NCBI GenBank assembly: GCA_012295275.1
Contig: CM022673.1
Coordinates: 15,533,810 to 15,597,809, forward strand
Length of the DNA: 64,000 bases
From: Chrysomallon squamiferum
Lineage: Eukaryota; Mollusca; Gastropoda; Neomphalida; Peltospiridae
Direction: 5' to 3'
In this document: piece by piece, positions 43,191 through 63,600 of the stretch
How positions within the stretch are numbered: the stretch's first letter is position 1
Layout of the letters: each line of letters starts with the position of its first letter
Program-made: the position numbers and the translations under genes
Notes under the pieces: generated by a model
The model's input: the letters and a program-made list of their open reading frames with translations, nothing else
Database searches by the model: none
Told to the model about the DNA's origin: nothing

Positions 43191-46044
43191 TTATTTTATT
43201 TTATTTATTTATTTATTTTACTTTTTCCATTTTTAATTCACTTATCATTTTATGATTTACATTATTGTTTCTCTTCTCTTCTCTTTCATGCTTAGGGAAA
43301 GAAAGATGACAAACGGGCAGACAAGAATTTGAAGTTTTACAAAAATAAAATAAAGTCATATCCTAATGGTTAGTTTTATTTAATGTACTTATTTATTTAT
43401 TTATTTATTTATTTTTAAATGATCTTACTCTTTTATTATTACTCTCTGTCTCTCTCTCTCACTCTCTCTCACACACACACACAAATACACATTTGTCAAA
43501 TGAATTAATCTATTCAATAAATCTATTTGGGTGTGTTTGAATTTGTGTAATTTTCTTTTCTAATGTGTTTCAGGGGATTTTATTGACAAAATCCACAAAG
43601 AATGGAAAGGAGACTACAGTTTGTTAGAAATATATCAGGGTTACATACAGTGGTAATTTTTAGATAAAATTATATTTGCCAGTATTAGTGATTACCAGCT
43701 TTTATTGAATTACAAGAAATGTTTTTCTCACAAGATATATGTATGTGTGTGTGTGTGTATATATATATGATAGAAATTACCCTTTGCTAATAATAAAGTC
43801 TGATAAAAGTGTAACATGTTTTAGGCAATCCTTTTCTTGTTTTCCTTGAATTTTTGTAAAATACTATGTTTTACATAGAAAATTAAAAAAAAAATAACCA
43901 ATACACAGATACAGTAGTTAACTCAGTTACTGATGACACATGGTAAGAATCATTGTCCAAAACGAAAATTATGTAATAAATGAATAATATTTAACTTAAT
44001 TTAATAATTTAAAATATGAGAGAAAACTGTTTTATTTTCTCATCCTCTAGGCTCTTTCCAACCAGAGAGATGGGAATGAACTGGTATGCACAGGAATTAC
44101 AGTCTCACGAAGCAGAGGTATTCTAGCATAGTCCCTTTATATAACCCTCTTTTCCTCTGTTTCCCATGTGTTTATATTTTTCTTTTTATCTGTCATCTCC
44201 CATTTCTCATTCCTTCCATTTCTCATAGAAGATAAACATTTATTTATTTACTTACTTATTTTTTAACTTATTTGCTTACTTACTTACTTACCTACATACT
44301 TATTTACTTATTTTTTATATCACAGGCTATCAAAGCTGACCCAAAAGCAAAGGAAAGAGTTCTAAAATCATATGAGATGATGTTGGATTTCTATGGAATG
44401 AAACTGCTTGATAAAACTACTGGAGAGATTGGCAGATCAGATAACTGGGAGGAACGATCAGATCATTTGAATCAGTAATATTTTTATTAAAACATTTCAG
44501 ATAGTATAATTATCTTTTGTATCATTCAGATTTGTTGTTTTCTTCATTATTTTACTTAAATTATTATTTATTGTGAGCAAAGGTTGTTCTGAATGAAAAA
44601 GACAACAACTATATGGAATTTAGAAAATATCTTTCCTTTTTTATCATTATTATTGTGGGGTTTTAATTATTTATTTTTTTTTTTTATTACTGACTAAAGG
44701 TACATTTTAGTATCAGCTGATAAAAATATGGTTTGAGCCATGTAAAGTTAATAAAATTCTGCTTGAATAAATACAGCTGTTTTAATGTCACCTCATACCA
44801 TTTTAACATGAAGTGTTTTTGAAAATAATGTTGTTATTATTTATTTATTTCTTGTATCAATGGTGAAAATAAGAGGTTATTTTACATTGGTTTACAAAAT
44901 GACTATTATTTTTTTTTAAACTTCTTATATTTCTAAATTTTTAAATTTATTTATCATTAATATGTTTACTTCTTAATATTTTATTGAAATAACTTTTTAG
45001 TATATTTAAATTGTAATATTTATTTTCACATTATTTTGATAATTATTATACTGATAATGATAATAATAATAATGGTAAACCAGCTAAAATTTTAAATGAG
45101 GTAAAGTTATTAAAATTCTATGTGAATAAATACAACTATTTTAATGTCACCTCATGCCATTTTAACATGAAATATTTTTGAAGAGAATGTTATTTATTTA
45201 TTTATTTAGTTAGTTATTTAGTTAGTTAGTTGGTTAGTTATTTTATATTTAAATTTATTTTTCATTAATATGTTTATTTAATATTTCTTTGAAATGCTTT
45301 TTTATATATTTAAATGTAATATTTATTTTCACTTTATTTTAATAATTATTGCAACAATAATGATAATAAAAGCAAGAACAACAAAATAATAATAACAAAT
45401 AACAGTGAAAAGTAATTACACAGTGTTGAAAAAATAATAATAATAATAAATGCAAACCAATTAAAATTTAATTATTCCAAACTACTGTAATAAATAGTTA
45501 GCAAACCTGAAGATGTTACAACTATCACTATTTAGTCCCCATGCAGTCATGCAGTGTATGTACACACTGAATAATTAATTTACTGACATTTAAAAACATT
45601 TTTATCTACTATTTCAAAAGTCACAAATACTCTAAGAATGCTCTTCACATCCCACCACTAAACCCACTAACAGCCACATAATGCTTTTTTCACTGCACAT
45701 TGTCAAGTACTCTTCAGTGAAACTTCTTTGTTATATTAATTTGTTTAGTATATATATATTTATTTATTCATTCATTTATTTACTTACTCTTTTCCCTTTT
45801 CAGTTCATACCACAACTGTCTAAGAATAACTCGTATTCTGAAGTCACTGAGAGAACTGGGTTTTGAAGGTTTTCAAGCTCCATTTGTCAAGTTCATTCTT
45901 CATGAGTGTTTTGAAGAAAAGTCTCTAAATGACTGCATACTTGTCAGTTGTTCGAATTACTGGGTAGGAACTATCAAAGATGATGATGAGAGAAATAGAC
46001 TGACAGATCTAATAGACAAAACAATGGTTGAGAATGTTTCTTAA
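38280..46044 (+). CDS. OGFR: Opioid growth factor receptor (OGFR) family protein
   Basis: OGFR is a nuclear-envelope/nuclear receptor for met-enkephalin that restrains growth in vertebrates; its role in invertebrates is unknown to me. Exons: 1 at 38,280-39,653; 2 at 39,920-39,955 (second copy 40,929-40,964); 3 at 40,494-40,586 (second copy 42,086-42,175); 4 at 43,296-43,368; 5 at 43,574-43,652; 6 at 44,051-44,117; 7 at 44,326-44,474; 8 at 45,804-46,044. Exons 3-8 encode the complete OGFR core: GNWSERDTEHYRRGYP, NLKFYKNKI, SYPNGDFI, YIQWLFP, NWYA, MMLDFYGMKL, LRITRILKSLRELGFE, FQAPFVKFIL. All junctions are GT-AG and keep phase. Exon 1 is acidic and Asn/Ser/Thr-rich; its ATG follows an in-frame TAG, but reading through it needs three single-base frame corrections (near 38,485, 38,945 and 39,340), each in a short A or T run. 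AATAAA is at 46,675-46,680. The C-terminal proline-rich repeats of the human protein are absent. Confidence 0.85.
38429..39140 (+). repeat. Acidic coding repeats inside OGFR exon 1
   Basis: The block SESND-x-DE recurs at about 38,432, 38,682 and 39,003, each followed by a V-Q dipeptide. NTDKLS followed by NSSTFT occurs twice (about 38,888 and 39,073). NNCxNHxDSKID occurs twice (about 38,553 and 38,791). This is a tandem duplication with units of roughly 250-320 bases, later diverged, giving an acidic, probably disordered N-terminal region. Confidence 0.85.
40024..40092 (+). pseudogene. Partial extra copy of OGFR exon 3
   Basis: Encodes KGTASYYGNWSERDTDHYRP then GYP and retains a GTAAGA donor, but lacks the first third of exon 3 and its pyrimidine-rich acceptor. 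Only a weak AG (TAAAAG) precedes it. It is likely a fragment left by duplication; cryptic use would keep phase 0. Confidence 0.75.
41033..41101 (+). pseudogene. Second partial extra copy of OGFR exon 3
   Basis: A near-identical sister of the fragment about 1,009 bases upstream, again with a GTAAGA donor and no proper acceptor. It encodes the EHYRRG form seen in the full exons. Confidence 0.75.
43125..43215. repeat. (ATT)n/(ATTTT)n in OGFR intron 3
   Basis: A long ATT run to about 43,190 followed by TTTTA and ATTT units. ATTT patches also occur in introns 4, 6 and 7. Confidence 0.94.
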
Positions 46045-46839
46045 ATAACTATGTTAAAAAACAAAATGACAGTTATTTTTGTAATAAGTAGATATGAATG
46101 ATCATTAAAAATAATATATATTATCCAAAAATTCTTTTAGAAATAATTTACAATAATATAACTCAAAGAAAAGAAACCACAATAATTCTTATGAAAATCA
46201 CACGTAATAATGTTGTTAAAAATGTATATTGTTTTCTGTTCTGAACATATAGTTATAGTTATTTATTTTACAAAGTTAAAGTTATATTGTATTCACATAT
46301 ATTATGCCTGTGATGTTTTGTTACAAAATGTTTCCAGTGTATTGTTATTAGTTGGAGTTATTCCCCTTAGACTATATTTGCTTATATTGAATGTAAAAAT
46401 TAACATTTTCCATATAAAATAATGATAATAATATTTTCTAATTAATACAAAATAACATCAACATTGATAAGTTGGTGGACATCTGGAGCATAATCTGTAA
46501 CAGTTTAAAATCATAACTGTTATTTGTAATTTACTGTGACCATTTTGTGGTAAGTATTGGGTTATTTGTATGTATTTTGACTCTTTTTTATTGTTGACAC
46601 AGACAAAAATATAGTACATTTTTTGTTTCTTACTCTGTATTTACTTTTTAACCTGTAGATTATATCCTATTTGCAATAAAATGTATTTTATTGTTATTTT
46701 TATTCCCCTGCTTACATAAGAAACATATTTAGAATGTAAATATCTTTGTTTTGATCACCATTGAAAGTTGATTAAATTTTTCTAATTTGTTTTAAGACAC
46801 CATAAGACAGTGATTAGTGACAATAATTTTTTTTATTTG

Positions 46840-46842
46840 TTT

Positions 46843-46876
<34 letters not shown>

Positions 46877-47010
46877 GTAATAGTAATAGTAATAATTATT
46901 GTAATTATCATCATTTTATTTTTATTTTTATTATTACTTTTATTATGATATTTATTATTATTTTTATTATTTATTATTACTATTATTATTGTTTTGCTAT
47001 TATTATTAAT
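46840..47010. repeat. (AAT)n and (ATT)n triplet field
   Basis: AAT/AGT units, then ATTATT/TTTTATT units, just past the OGFR polyadenylation signal. Confidence 0.9.
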
Positions 47011-47596
47011 TTATTTAGGTGTTTGTTGTTTTTTAATCATTGTATTAAAGAGAAAACCAGTTTTATCACACAGGGCTTATTTTTAATGTTATCACCAAGG
47101 AATCTTATATCTACACCTTGTCAGACAGGACAACACATACCATGAATGTTTGAAGAAACAGACATGCTCGGGCTTAAGATTTATGATTATAAATACATGT
47201 ATTTTATTAATTTTTGTTTTTGTGTCATTATATCTATCTATCTATCTATCTACCTTTCTATCTATCTGTCTATATATATCTAATATTGTGGTTATTTTTA
47301 TCAACTTCTATTATATATAGGCAATATTGCTTAAATGTATTGACATCATAGCATGCTTGTTAACATTCTAGTAGCAACTGAATAGCAAATAATACATTTC
47401 TTAGTAAGTTTATTTTTCTGTATATACATTTGTAAAACTTGATTGTCTTAAATTTCCTGCAATTAATATCATAATATTCTTATATAATGGATTATTTCTT
47501 TATATAAAGTATATAAAAATTGTCTGTGTTGTTCGTGTTATCATTATAGAAAAATATTGTTACACGCACCCAGCTATAGAGGATTCAAAATGAATA

Positions 47597-48488
47597 CAGT
47601 ATTCCCTCGCTATTCGCGGGGGTTACGTTCTTTACTCCCCCGCGAATAGCGAAAAACCGCGAATATTGGATGCAGTTTTAAAACGTCTATTATGAGATTA
47701 TATACGGTACTAAATGCTTCCCAAACACTTTCTAAAGACACTCTTATTCATTAATACAGTAATAATGTAGTAATATTGCATGCAGTTATGTATTTCACTA
47801 ATGTAGTAATGATAATGTAAACACATTTTAATTTTGTACTGAAACAATATTTTAATCAGAAAGAAACGTAAGTACAGGAGGACAGTAACACCGCATAGCA
47901 TAGTTACCCATACAGTATTACTGTACCGTAAAGTCATTTTCTATGCGTACAACATATGTATTAGAATTGACAGAAAGTGGAACAAATTTAAAGGCAAACA
48001 GACAGATAAATACAGTACGCACAGTTAAGGTAATAATAATACAATTCAGTAATAATATGCAATTAAAAACATTATCAATACACGGTCACAAAAAATATGC
48101 ACTGTACATACAGTGTATGCATTTATAAAAAAATACGTACTGTATTGCAATAATAATTGAAAAAATTTGATATTGTTTGTGCTGTCACCAATAATGAATG
48201 ATAATAAAATGATGATGAAATTTGCAGTGCCATACGATGATGATGATAACACTAATGTACAGTATGGCACAGCTTAGCTGCTGCTTTACAGCACTTTAGG
48301 TAATTATTCCTACTCTTCAGGCACTTAAGTCTCTATGACCTACAAAAACCCGGTTTACTGAGCATTTGTTTTTATGACGTTATGACGCTAGCCTGGTATA
48401 CCAGCATACGATGCGATAGGGTTAAGAGCCTAACCAGCGAATATGCGGGGCCGCGAATGGGGAACCGCGAATAGGTGAGGGTATACTG
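47597..48488. mobile_element. Tigger/pogo-like non-autonomous DNA transposon
   Basis: The left end is CAGTATTCCCTCGCTATTCG. The right end, reverse-complemented, is CAGTATACCCTCACCTATTC, so there are imperfect terminal inverted repeats of about 24 bases. TA dinucleotides flank both ends (47,595-47,596 and 48,489-48,490), the Tc1/mariner-superfamily target duplication. Further GCGAATA motifs form subterminal repeats on both sides. No transposase frame exists inside the 892 bases, so it must have been moved in trans. CAG termini followed by CCTCG are typical of Tigger/pogo elements. Confidence 0.85.
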
Positions 48489-48489
48489 T

Positions 48490-50480
48490 ACTCTGTTCAG
48501 TAGATGTATGAAGTAAAGGATCTTTACGTGTGCCATTATAAGCCACAGTACCATTCCTTGCAGTAAATGATATTTCATATACCTATCACAACAATATTTA
48601 TGTTTATAACATTACTATTACTGACAACACTTTGATAATATTCTAATATTGACCGTTAACAAATATCTGTTATCAAAAACCTTTCTGTACTATGATAGTC
48701 TTTGAGAGGAAACATCTCCTACAAGATCTATTCACCGATTATTACATGGGCATTTGAAACTTCGAAATAAGACCTTTCATGACAATCTTCGATAACATTT
48801 TTGTTGAGCTCTGGTTTGGAAAGGGAAATAGACACAGATTTTTTAGGGAGGACTTTAAAGCAGGACTAAAAAGACAGTGTATATACTACATGAAACAGGT
48901 AAATGTTTTTAACATTCTTTATATGTTTTGTGGTGCATTTGTAGTAATTAATGTAAAGATTTCTGTTTCAAATTTAATAGGTTTTTATCTTATGGATAGA
49001 CTTTAAAATAAATCATTTATTTCTAGATTTATCACTTAGCAGCAGAATGTTTAATATGCACCTTTCCAAATAAAGTGTATTTTGTGAAAAGGACATATTG
49101 TGCTTTGAAATGAAAAACAATTATTTGATCAGAACACAACTTTGAAGTATGGGAAAGCAATGAACTTTTAAAAAATTGTATCCATTATTCCATGTAATTA
49201 CATTCTTTATGGGAATTCATTATTTTTGTCCTGCAGATGATAACATGATAACAAGAGGTTGGATATGTCATTCTTTTAACAATAGAATTATTGAATTTAA
49301 GGTCGCTGCATTTGCGCTAAATGTCAACCCTCCCAACCCTCCCAACTTGTATGATGAGACATCATCATATAAGAAAAAAAAAAAAAAAAAAAAAGGGGAA
49401 AAAAGGAATTACTACATGTAAAACAGAAAAGACATAAAATCTTAGGGATTGTTGGTCAACATTCAATGCATAAACGTCTAATGATATCGTATATTACAGT
49501 ACGTACAAGTTAGTGTCATATGTGTCTGGGAACTAAGCTTGTACGGGCATTTAACTGTAAGATTATATCTTGAAGTTTAAAGATAGACAAGTCATAAAGT
49601 GCAGATTGTAAATCGGACATATTTTCGAAAGTTTGACAGGGCTGTAAACCATCTCTCTTACTGAATGGAGGTGAGATATGTTTTTCAAAACAATAGCAAA
49701 AGAAAACTTTATTATTAGGTAGTCATCGTCTTCTAAAATTTGGGTTCAGCACATTTATAATAAAAGCCTACAAATTGGTAACTATTTTTTTTATAATAAT
49801 ACTAAATTACTGTTTATTATTTTTATAACTGCAGCTGTAATTTTATTATGACTTTATTTTACTACAGTTGTCATTGTTGGTACAATAACAATACAAGATT
49901 ATATTTTTATATTTATAAAGATAATAAGGAATTGTTATTGTACAATAAAAAAACATATATATTTTATATTTATCGGGAAAGTCTCTTATTTTATTTTATT
50001 TTTTTTTAAGGAATTGTTAAACAGTAAAATGTATTTCGTCTTATTATTTTAAAATAAAAAATATACCGGACCAATTATCGGACTCCTTGGGGTCTGAGGC
50101 ATTCCGATTTCTGGATTTTAAGTTTATTTAAATTATTATAAACATTTTAAAATTATAAAGAAAATTGACGATTGAGTGAATGACAACTGTAGTTTTTTAC
50201 AACACCTGCGTGCCCGAACTATGAAAATAAAGTCGGGAAAAACTTCCGGTTTTAAGACAGGACGCCGGGAAGAATAACAACAAAAACAACAAAACTGTTC
50301 ACACGTATTATTATTATTATTAAGAATGAAATGATTTTTAAATAATTATTTAACGAGTTTTTACGATTATTTTTAAAAACAAAAAATACAAAGTTTAATA
50401 AATAAATAATAAAATCAAATAAAATAAAATTAAACAGGATAGTAAAAAAACCAACATCTCAAAATTATAACTTAAAATGA
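48490..50480. other. Intergenic, no gene recognised
   Basis: AT-rich DNA between the Tigger-like element and the second duplication copy, with an A run at about 49,375-49,394 and a somewhat more GC-rich patch at about 50,070-50,280. No exon or element could be supported. Confidence 0.55.
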
Positions 50481-51201
50481 CACCATGGACTGTTCAGCGA
50501 ATGAAAACTAAAAACAAATTTATTTATTTCAAATTATTAATCAGGTATTATTTTGTAATTAAAACAATTTTATTTATATTATTACTATAATTTTGTAATT
50601 ACAATTTAAGTTATACATGGTCAAACTTTGTTAACGCCAACTGGTTAATTTACTGCGAACCTCTGAAATCAAATACTTTTCTTTTCTTTTCTTTCTATTT
50701 TTTTTTTTTTTTTTACCTTTAGACATATATAAATATAATGCTGTTTTGTTACGGTACCGACAATAACAACTCAAGTAAAATAAAGTCATTATAAAGTTAT
50801 AGTGCAGTTATAAACATGATAAACTGTAACTTAATATTATTATGAAAGATCTATTGAAATTGTATGCTTTAATAATAAATATTATAAACCGTTATTTAAT
50901 ATTATTATTAAAAATCTATTGAAATTGTATGATTTAATTATAAACCGTAATTTAATATTATAGAATTATATAAAAGTGTGTGTGTGTGTGTGTTTTAAGA
51001 AAGTAATTAAACATTATGGATAAGGCGTAAACAAATTTGATTGATGTTTCATTTTAATCAAAACGTAACTGGATTTTTAAAAATAATTTTAATAATTTTT
51101 GATTGTTTTATTTTATTTTTATTTTCATTTCTTCATTTTTTTTTAAAGGTTTTCAAAAAAGGTATTTGAATACAAACATTTTGACATCAAGAAAAAAAAA
51201 A

Positions 51202-51321
51202 ATGGCTCATTTAATATTTGAAATTAACGGGACTTATTTCAAGATAAGATCATCCAGTACAAGTTCACTGCAAAATCAAACAATGAGAAATCTTGCTCGA
51301 GGTACTTGCCTTCTCTTGTAA
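51202..51321 (+). CDS. Small ORF (39 aa), duplication partner of 29,489-29,605
   Basis: Starts MAHLIFEINGTYFKIR and ends TAA. It has one codon more than its partner and otherwise a single amino-acid difference. Function unknown, and coding status is not established. Confidence 0.25.
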   Translation: MAHLIFEINGTYFKIRSSSTSSLQNQTMRNLARGTCLLL

Positions 51322-51970
51322 ACATTTTAATTAAAATTTATTTTTCTATTTAATTAGCTGGGTTTGTTTTTTGTTTTTGTTCATACTGTTATTTATAAGT
51401 TTGCTTTGTTTCTTGTACATTTCTTTTATTTTATTTTATTTATTTTTCACGTGTATCATATCAAATAAATAAAAACTAAAATAACAACACTGACAATATT
51501 AATAATTAGTAATTAACTAAATAACTAACAAACTATATAAATAAATAAATAAATAAATAAATAATCTTTCCAATGACAATTTAATGTAGAACAAAAATTA
51601 AAATAATATTTGTTTTATTATACATTTATCACAAAGACAAAACAATTATAATTGCATCAATTTATTTTTATTATAAATATTACACAAGCCCAGACTTCTA
51701 CAGTCATGTTGTCAATGAGATGTTAATCTACACTTTCAGTTGTGAGATGTCTGTCCATTTAACAATAATGTGATGTAAAAATTCTGTACAATTCACAGAA
51801 ATAGCATTTCAGTAATCTGTAGTTAGAATGAATATCTAACCTTATGTGTTTTATGATTTACTGTACTGAACATGTGAAAATCTCAGAAACTGTATTACGA
51901 AATTACAGTTTCTTTGGCTGTATGCACATTAAGATAAAAAAAATATATTCATTCATCCATTCACTCTATT

Positions 51971-60250
<8,280 letters not shown>

Positions 60251-60768
60251 GCTGCCGGATGTTAATATTTGTTACAAATAGTTGACAGACTGTTTTTCAT
60301 AAAACAATCCGCATGTTAAAATGGACAGAACAATATTAATAAAATACTACGTGTTAGTAGTCTATGTATCTGGAGGTATTTTCCCTGCCCCGGTCACAAT
60401 ACTTTAAGCACTTTTGATTAGTGAACAAAAATAAAGAGCCTAGTAACAAACAACAAATGAACAAAAAACAAGTAAGAAATATTTGTAAATACTAACGATT
60501 GTGGTTTTGAGCAGTAATGGCATATTAAACATTTTTCAGTATTAATACATACAGAAAAGTTTATCTATAATAAAATATTAGCACTACAGACGTTACTACT
60601 CGTAACTGTCAAAGTCATGACTACGGAGATATCATTATACACATTTCATAACATAAATGAGCAGATTAATTGCATTTACTGATTTAACAAAAGGCGGTGC
60701 TAAAACGCGGGTTTTCGATCCGCGGTGTTCAATGCATTGCAGTTTCAGTATGAAATACCCCCTGCATA

Positions 60769-60830
60769 TCTTCTTCTTCTTCTTCTTCTTCTTCTTCTTC
60801 TTCTTCTAATTATTATTATTATTATCTGAG
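60769..60830. repeat. (TTC)n then (ATT)n microsatellite
   Basis: A TTC run of about 38 bases followed by a short ATT run, upstream of KRR1 copy 2. It is absent at the matching place in copy 1. Confidence 0.94.
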
Positions 60831-61163
60831 CTTATACCTTGTTATATTTTATATTTGAAAATGTATGTTGTACACAGTTTTTAATTATAATGACAACTGT
60901 AACAAGTTGTTAAAAGAATGGGAAACAAATCATATTGTTTTAATTGTATTAACTACTTGAATACATGGTCGACGTATGGTATAGACACGGAAGATTATTT
61001 CTAAATAATTATAATATTTATATAATTTTATTATAATATATGTGCAGTTGATCGTTGTGTTTTTTTGTGTTAGATGTACGTACAATAAAAATAGAGGTTA
61101 ATTCTGTACATTAGTTTGGTAATTACTTATGCTTTTATACAGCAGTGCATATATGTTACAGTC

Positions 61164-61228
61164 AATATGTCAAATTAGTCATTTGGCCTAATGCATGAAA
61201 CGCCCAAGACCGTCAGGCGTTTGGCCTA
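61164..61228. repeat. Hairpin with GGCCTAATG repeats
   Basis: TTAGTCAT pairs with ATGACTAA, and GAAACGCC largely pairs with GGCGTTTG inside it. TTTGGCCTAATG also occurs twice as a direct repeat. It sits near the left end of the inserted block and could be part of an element terminus. Confidence 0.7.
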
Positions 61229-61889
61229 ATGACTAAAAAATGTCCAGGAATTAGGCGAAATGGCTGGATTTTGGTTTCTATTATTTGAGATTCTGCCTGA
61301 TAGCAACTCATGCAATTATTCAAATGGGTTTAATGCTTTGCTTAAATCTGTTCATTGTAGGGATTACTGGTTCAGTTCAATTCTTTATTATCGTTAAGCT
61401 TTACAGCTTAATAATAAAAAATGCAATAAAAGTTACCCAATTATTTTTCAATAAAATACAATTTATTGTACTTATTAATTTCAGCCAATATTTAATCATT
61501 CAGTATATACGTTCGTAAACTAATGAGAATCTACGCAATTCAAAATAGACCATAATATTTGTGGTTAACCCTTTAACATTTAAAATATTTTTACAAAAAT
61601 CTTAATGAATTTTCTCAATAACATATACTTTTTGAAAACCCTATATCTCAACATAGAAATATGATTTGAAGAATTATTATTTACACTTTATGTTGCCATA
61701 TTGTTGTGTTATTCTTACATCAAAGACCAATGATTTTAATACCGAGGAATGCTTTGCTTACATTCAGTTCATTGTAGGGATTAGTGGTTGAGTTAGTCTT
61801 ACATCAAAGACCAATTAGATGGTGGTGATTAAGTGGTAGTGTTATTGTTGCATCAAGGTATTGATAGATGGTATAAAATAAGAGAGAAG

Positions 61890-63299
61890 CATGCAAGAAA
61901 GTGTACATTCCAAAGGAAGAGTACTTCTTGATTATGGACCAGCTAAAGAAGATCTCTGTTGACCCAGGAAGAAAACCCACCACGAATACTACCTCGTGTC
62001 CAAGTTTGAAATTCTTCAATGTGGAGACGTGCAGAAACTGACCAAGAAGCGCCAAACAGATGAAGACACACCTTTGACGTTATCAATCTGGCACACATCT
62101 CAACTGGCCACATCTCAACTGAAAGAATTATCTAAAAAGTATGTGAATGTGACACGTGAAGCTATCGAATTTTTGAAGTCGCTACGCATGGACTGTCAAC
62201 AGAATCGCAAGAAGCTAAGAACCAAAGGAGTGGTGGTCCATGCTATTCTGAGGTTTCGTCTCGTGGCGAAGTGTATCTTGTAGACATTGTACCCAGTTGA
62301 AAATATAAGTGGATCATGATTTACCAGGACCATTTTACCAAGTTCTGTATTTTCAGACCTCTTACTTCGAAGCGTGCCTCGCAAGTTGCCTATCAGCTGA
62401 TTGATATCTTCCTGATGTTTGTAGTTCCCCATGTGACAACGGATCCGAGTTTACAGCTGGTGTAGTCAAGGAACTGATGAAATTGTGAACAAATTGGTTA
62501 TTGTGCACGGGAAACGGAGACACCCCAAAGCCAGGGCTCTGTAGAGCGGGCAAACTCAGATATTAAAGACATGTTAGTAGCCTGCTTGAGTTAGAATGAC
62601 ACAGGGTCTGGAATTTAGGCATCATGTTTGCTTAATTCAAGCTACAACGCTGGCATCGAGCAATCATCGTATTCAGCTCTCTTTGGGATGGAGGTGTGTG
62701 TTAGACTGACATCATCTTCACTACCTCATGAAGTCCTTGGCAAACTCCAGTCAGAAGACGACTTTCTGGCACTGCTGTCAGATAAATCCCAATGTATTAT
62801 AAATTTAACGCAAATATTACAGTATGTTATCTTTGATTTAAAGAAGGGCATTTCATACATTTCTAACAAGTATTGGAACACATTTAGCATAATTCTGGCA
62901 ATTGTCTGGTCAAGAAATACACAAAATTGCGAGACCAAATGTTATGAAATTTCATCCATTTTAGCGACCGGCTTGACCGCCAGTTCCGAGTTTGACCAGC
63001 TGCCACCCAACTCGGAGCTTGACCAGTTGCCACCCACCTCGGAGCTTGACGAGTTTCCACCCATCTCCGAGCTTGACCAGTTGTCACCCATCTCGGAGCT
63101 TAGCCAGTTGCCACCCATCTCCGAGCTTGACCAGTTGCCACCCATCTCCGAGCTTGATGTGTGTCCCCAGAGGCTGCTATTGTTGGATGATGTGAAAAGA
63201 GAATGTACAATGTCTCTTAGGACATTCCGCAGAAGGACAAAGGTTTGTGAAATGCAACTGTGGGTGGGGGACAAAGAGCTGTCAAACAAAATGTTGTAA
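61890..63299 (+). pseudogene. KRBA2/SCAND3-type integrase relic
   Basis: Fragments in several frames follow the order of KRBA2/SCAND3-like integrase proteins. They are: YYLVSKFEILQCGDVQKL (KRBA2-like N-terminal part), a zinc-binding-like region losing its Cys/His pairs, LVDIVPS, YQDHFTKFCIFRPLTSKRAS, VAYQLIDIFL, CDNGSEFTAGVVKELM, PQSQGSVERANSDIKDML, then SSYNAGIEQSSYSALFGMEV. The three catalytic acids of the DDE core are still visible: Asp at 62,283-62,285, Asp at 62,435-62,437 and Glu at 62,544-62,546, but they lie in different frames with stops between. The final 223-codon frame (62,628-63,299) is open and contains a 27-base minisatellite. It is a dead copy of an integrase-bearing element. 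Confidence 0.82.
62988..63158 (+). repeat. 27-base coding minisatellite
   Basis: Six full units of 27 bases (GAGCTTGACCAGTTGCCACC + CATCTCC) plus a partial seventh. The period is a multiple of three, so the plus-strand frame encodes nine-residue repeats of the form ELDQLPPIS, and the minus strand encodes SSSEMGGNW-like repeats. It is embedded in the open tail of the integrase relic. Confidence 0.95.
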
Positions 63300-63569
63300 A
63301 TGTTTGAAGAACAATTTTTTGTGCAATTCAAGATGTTACTCGTATGAACTGTTGAACACTACTTGATGTGTTTCGAAATAAATGATTTCATGTAATTGCA
63401 AGTCATTGTTTTTCATTCAGTCATTTTTCAGTCATAAATTGTAATGGTCATTTGAACTTTTAGATACATACATTCAGACCACACAATATTATAGGCTGCG
63501 GTGAAAGTATTATTGTTTTTTTCTGACTTTGTTTTTCAATAAGGTCTTAGATTAATTTGTGCTGTTAAT

Positions 63570-63600
63570 TTCTTGAAATTATATATATATATATATATAA
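63570..63600. repeat. (TA)n microsatellite
   Basis: A short TA run near the right end of the integrase insertion. The sequence that follows matches the far-upstream flank of KRR1 copy 1. Confidence 0.9.

Noticed and set aside
62942-63331. Minus-strand frame with SSSEMGGNW repeats as a gene
   Set aside because: It is the antisense translation of the 27-base minisatellite in the integrase relic; it has no start context or family support.
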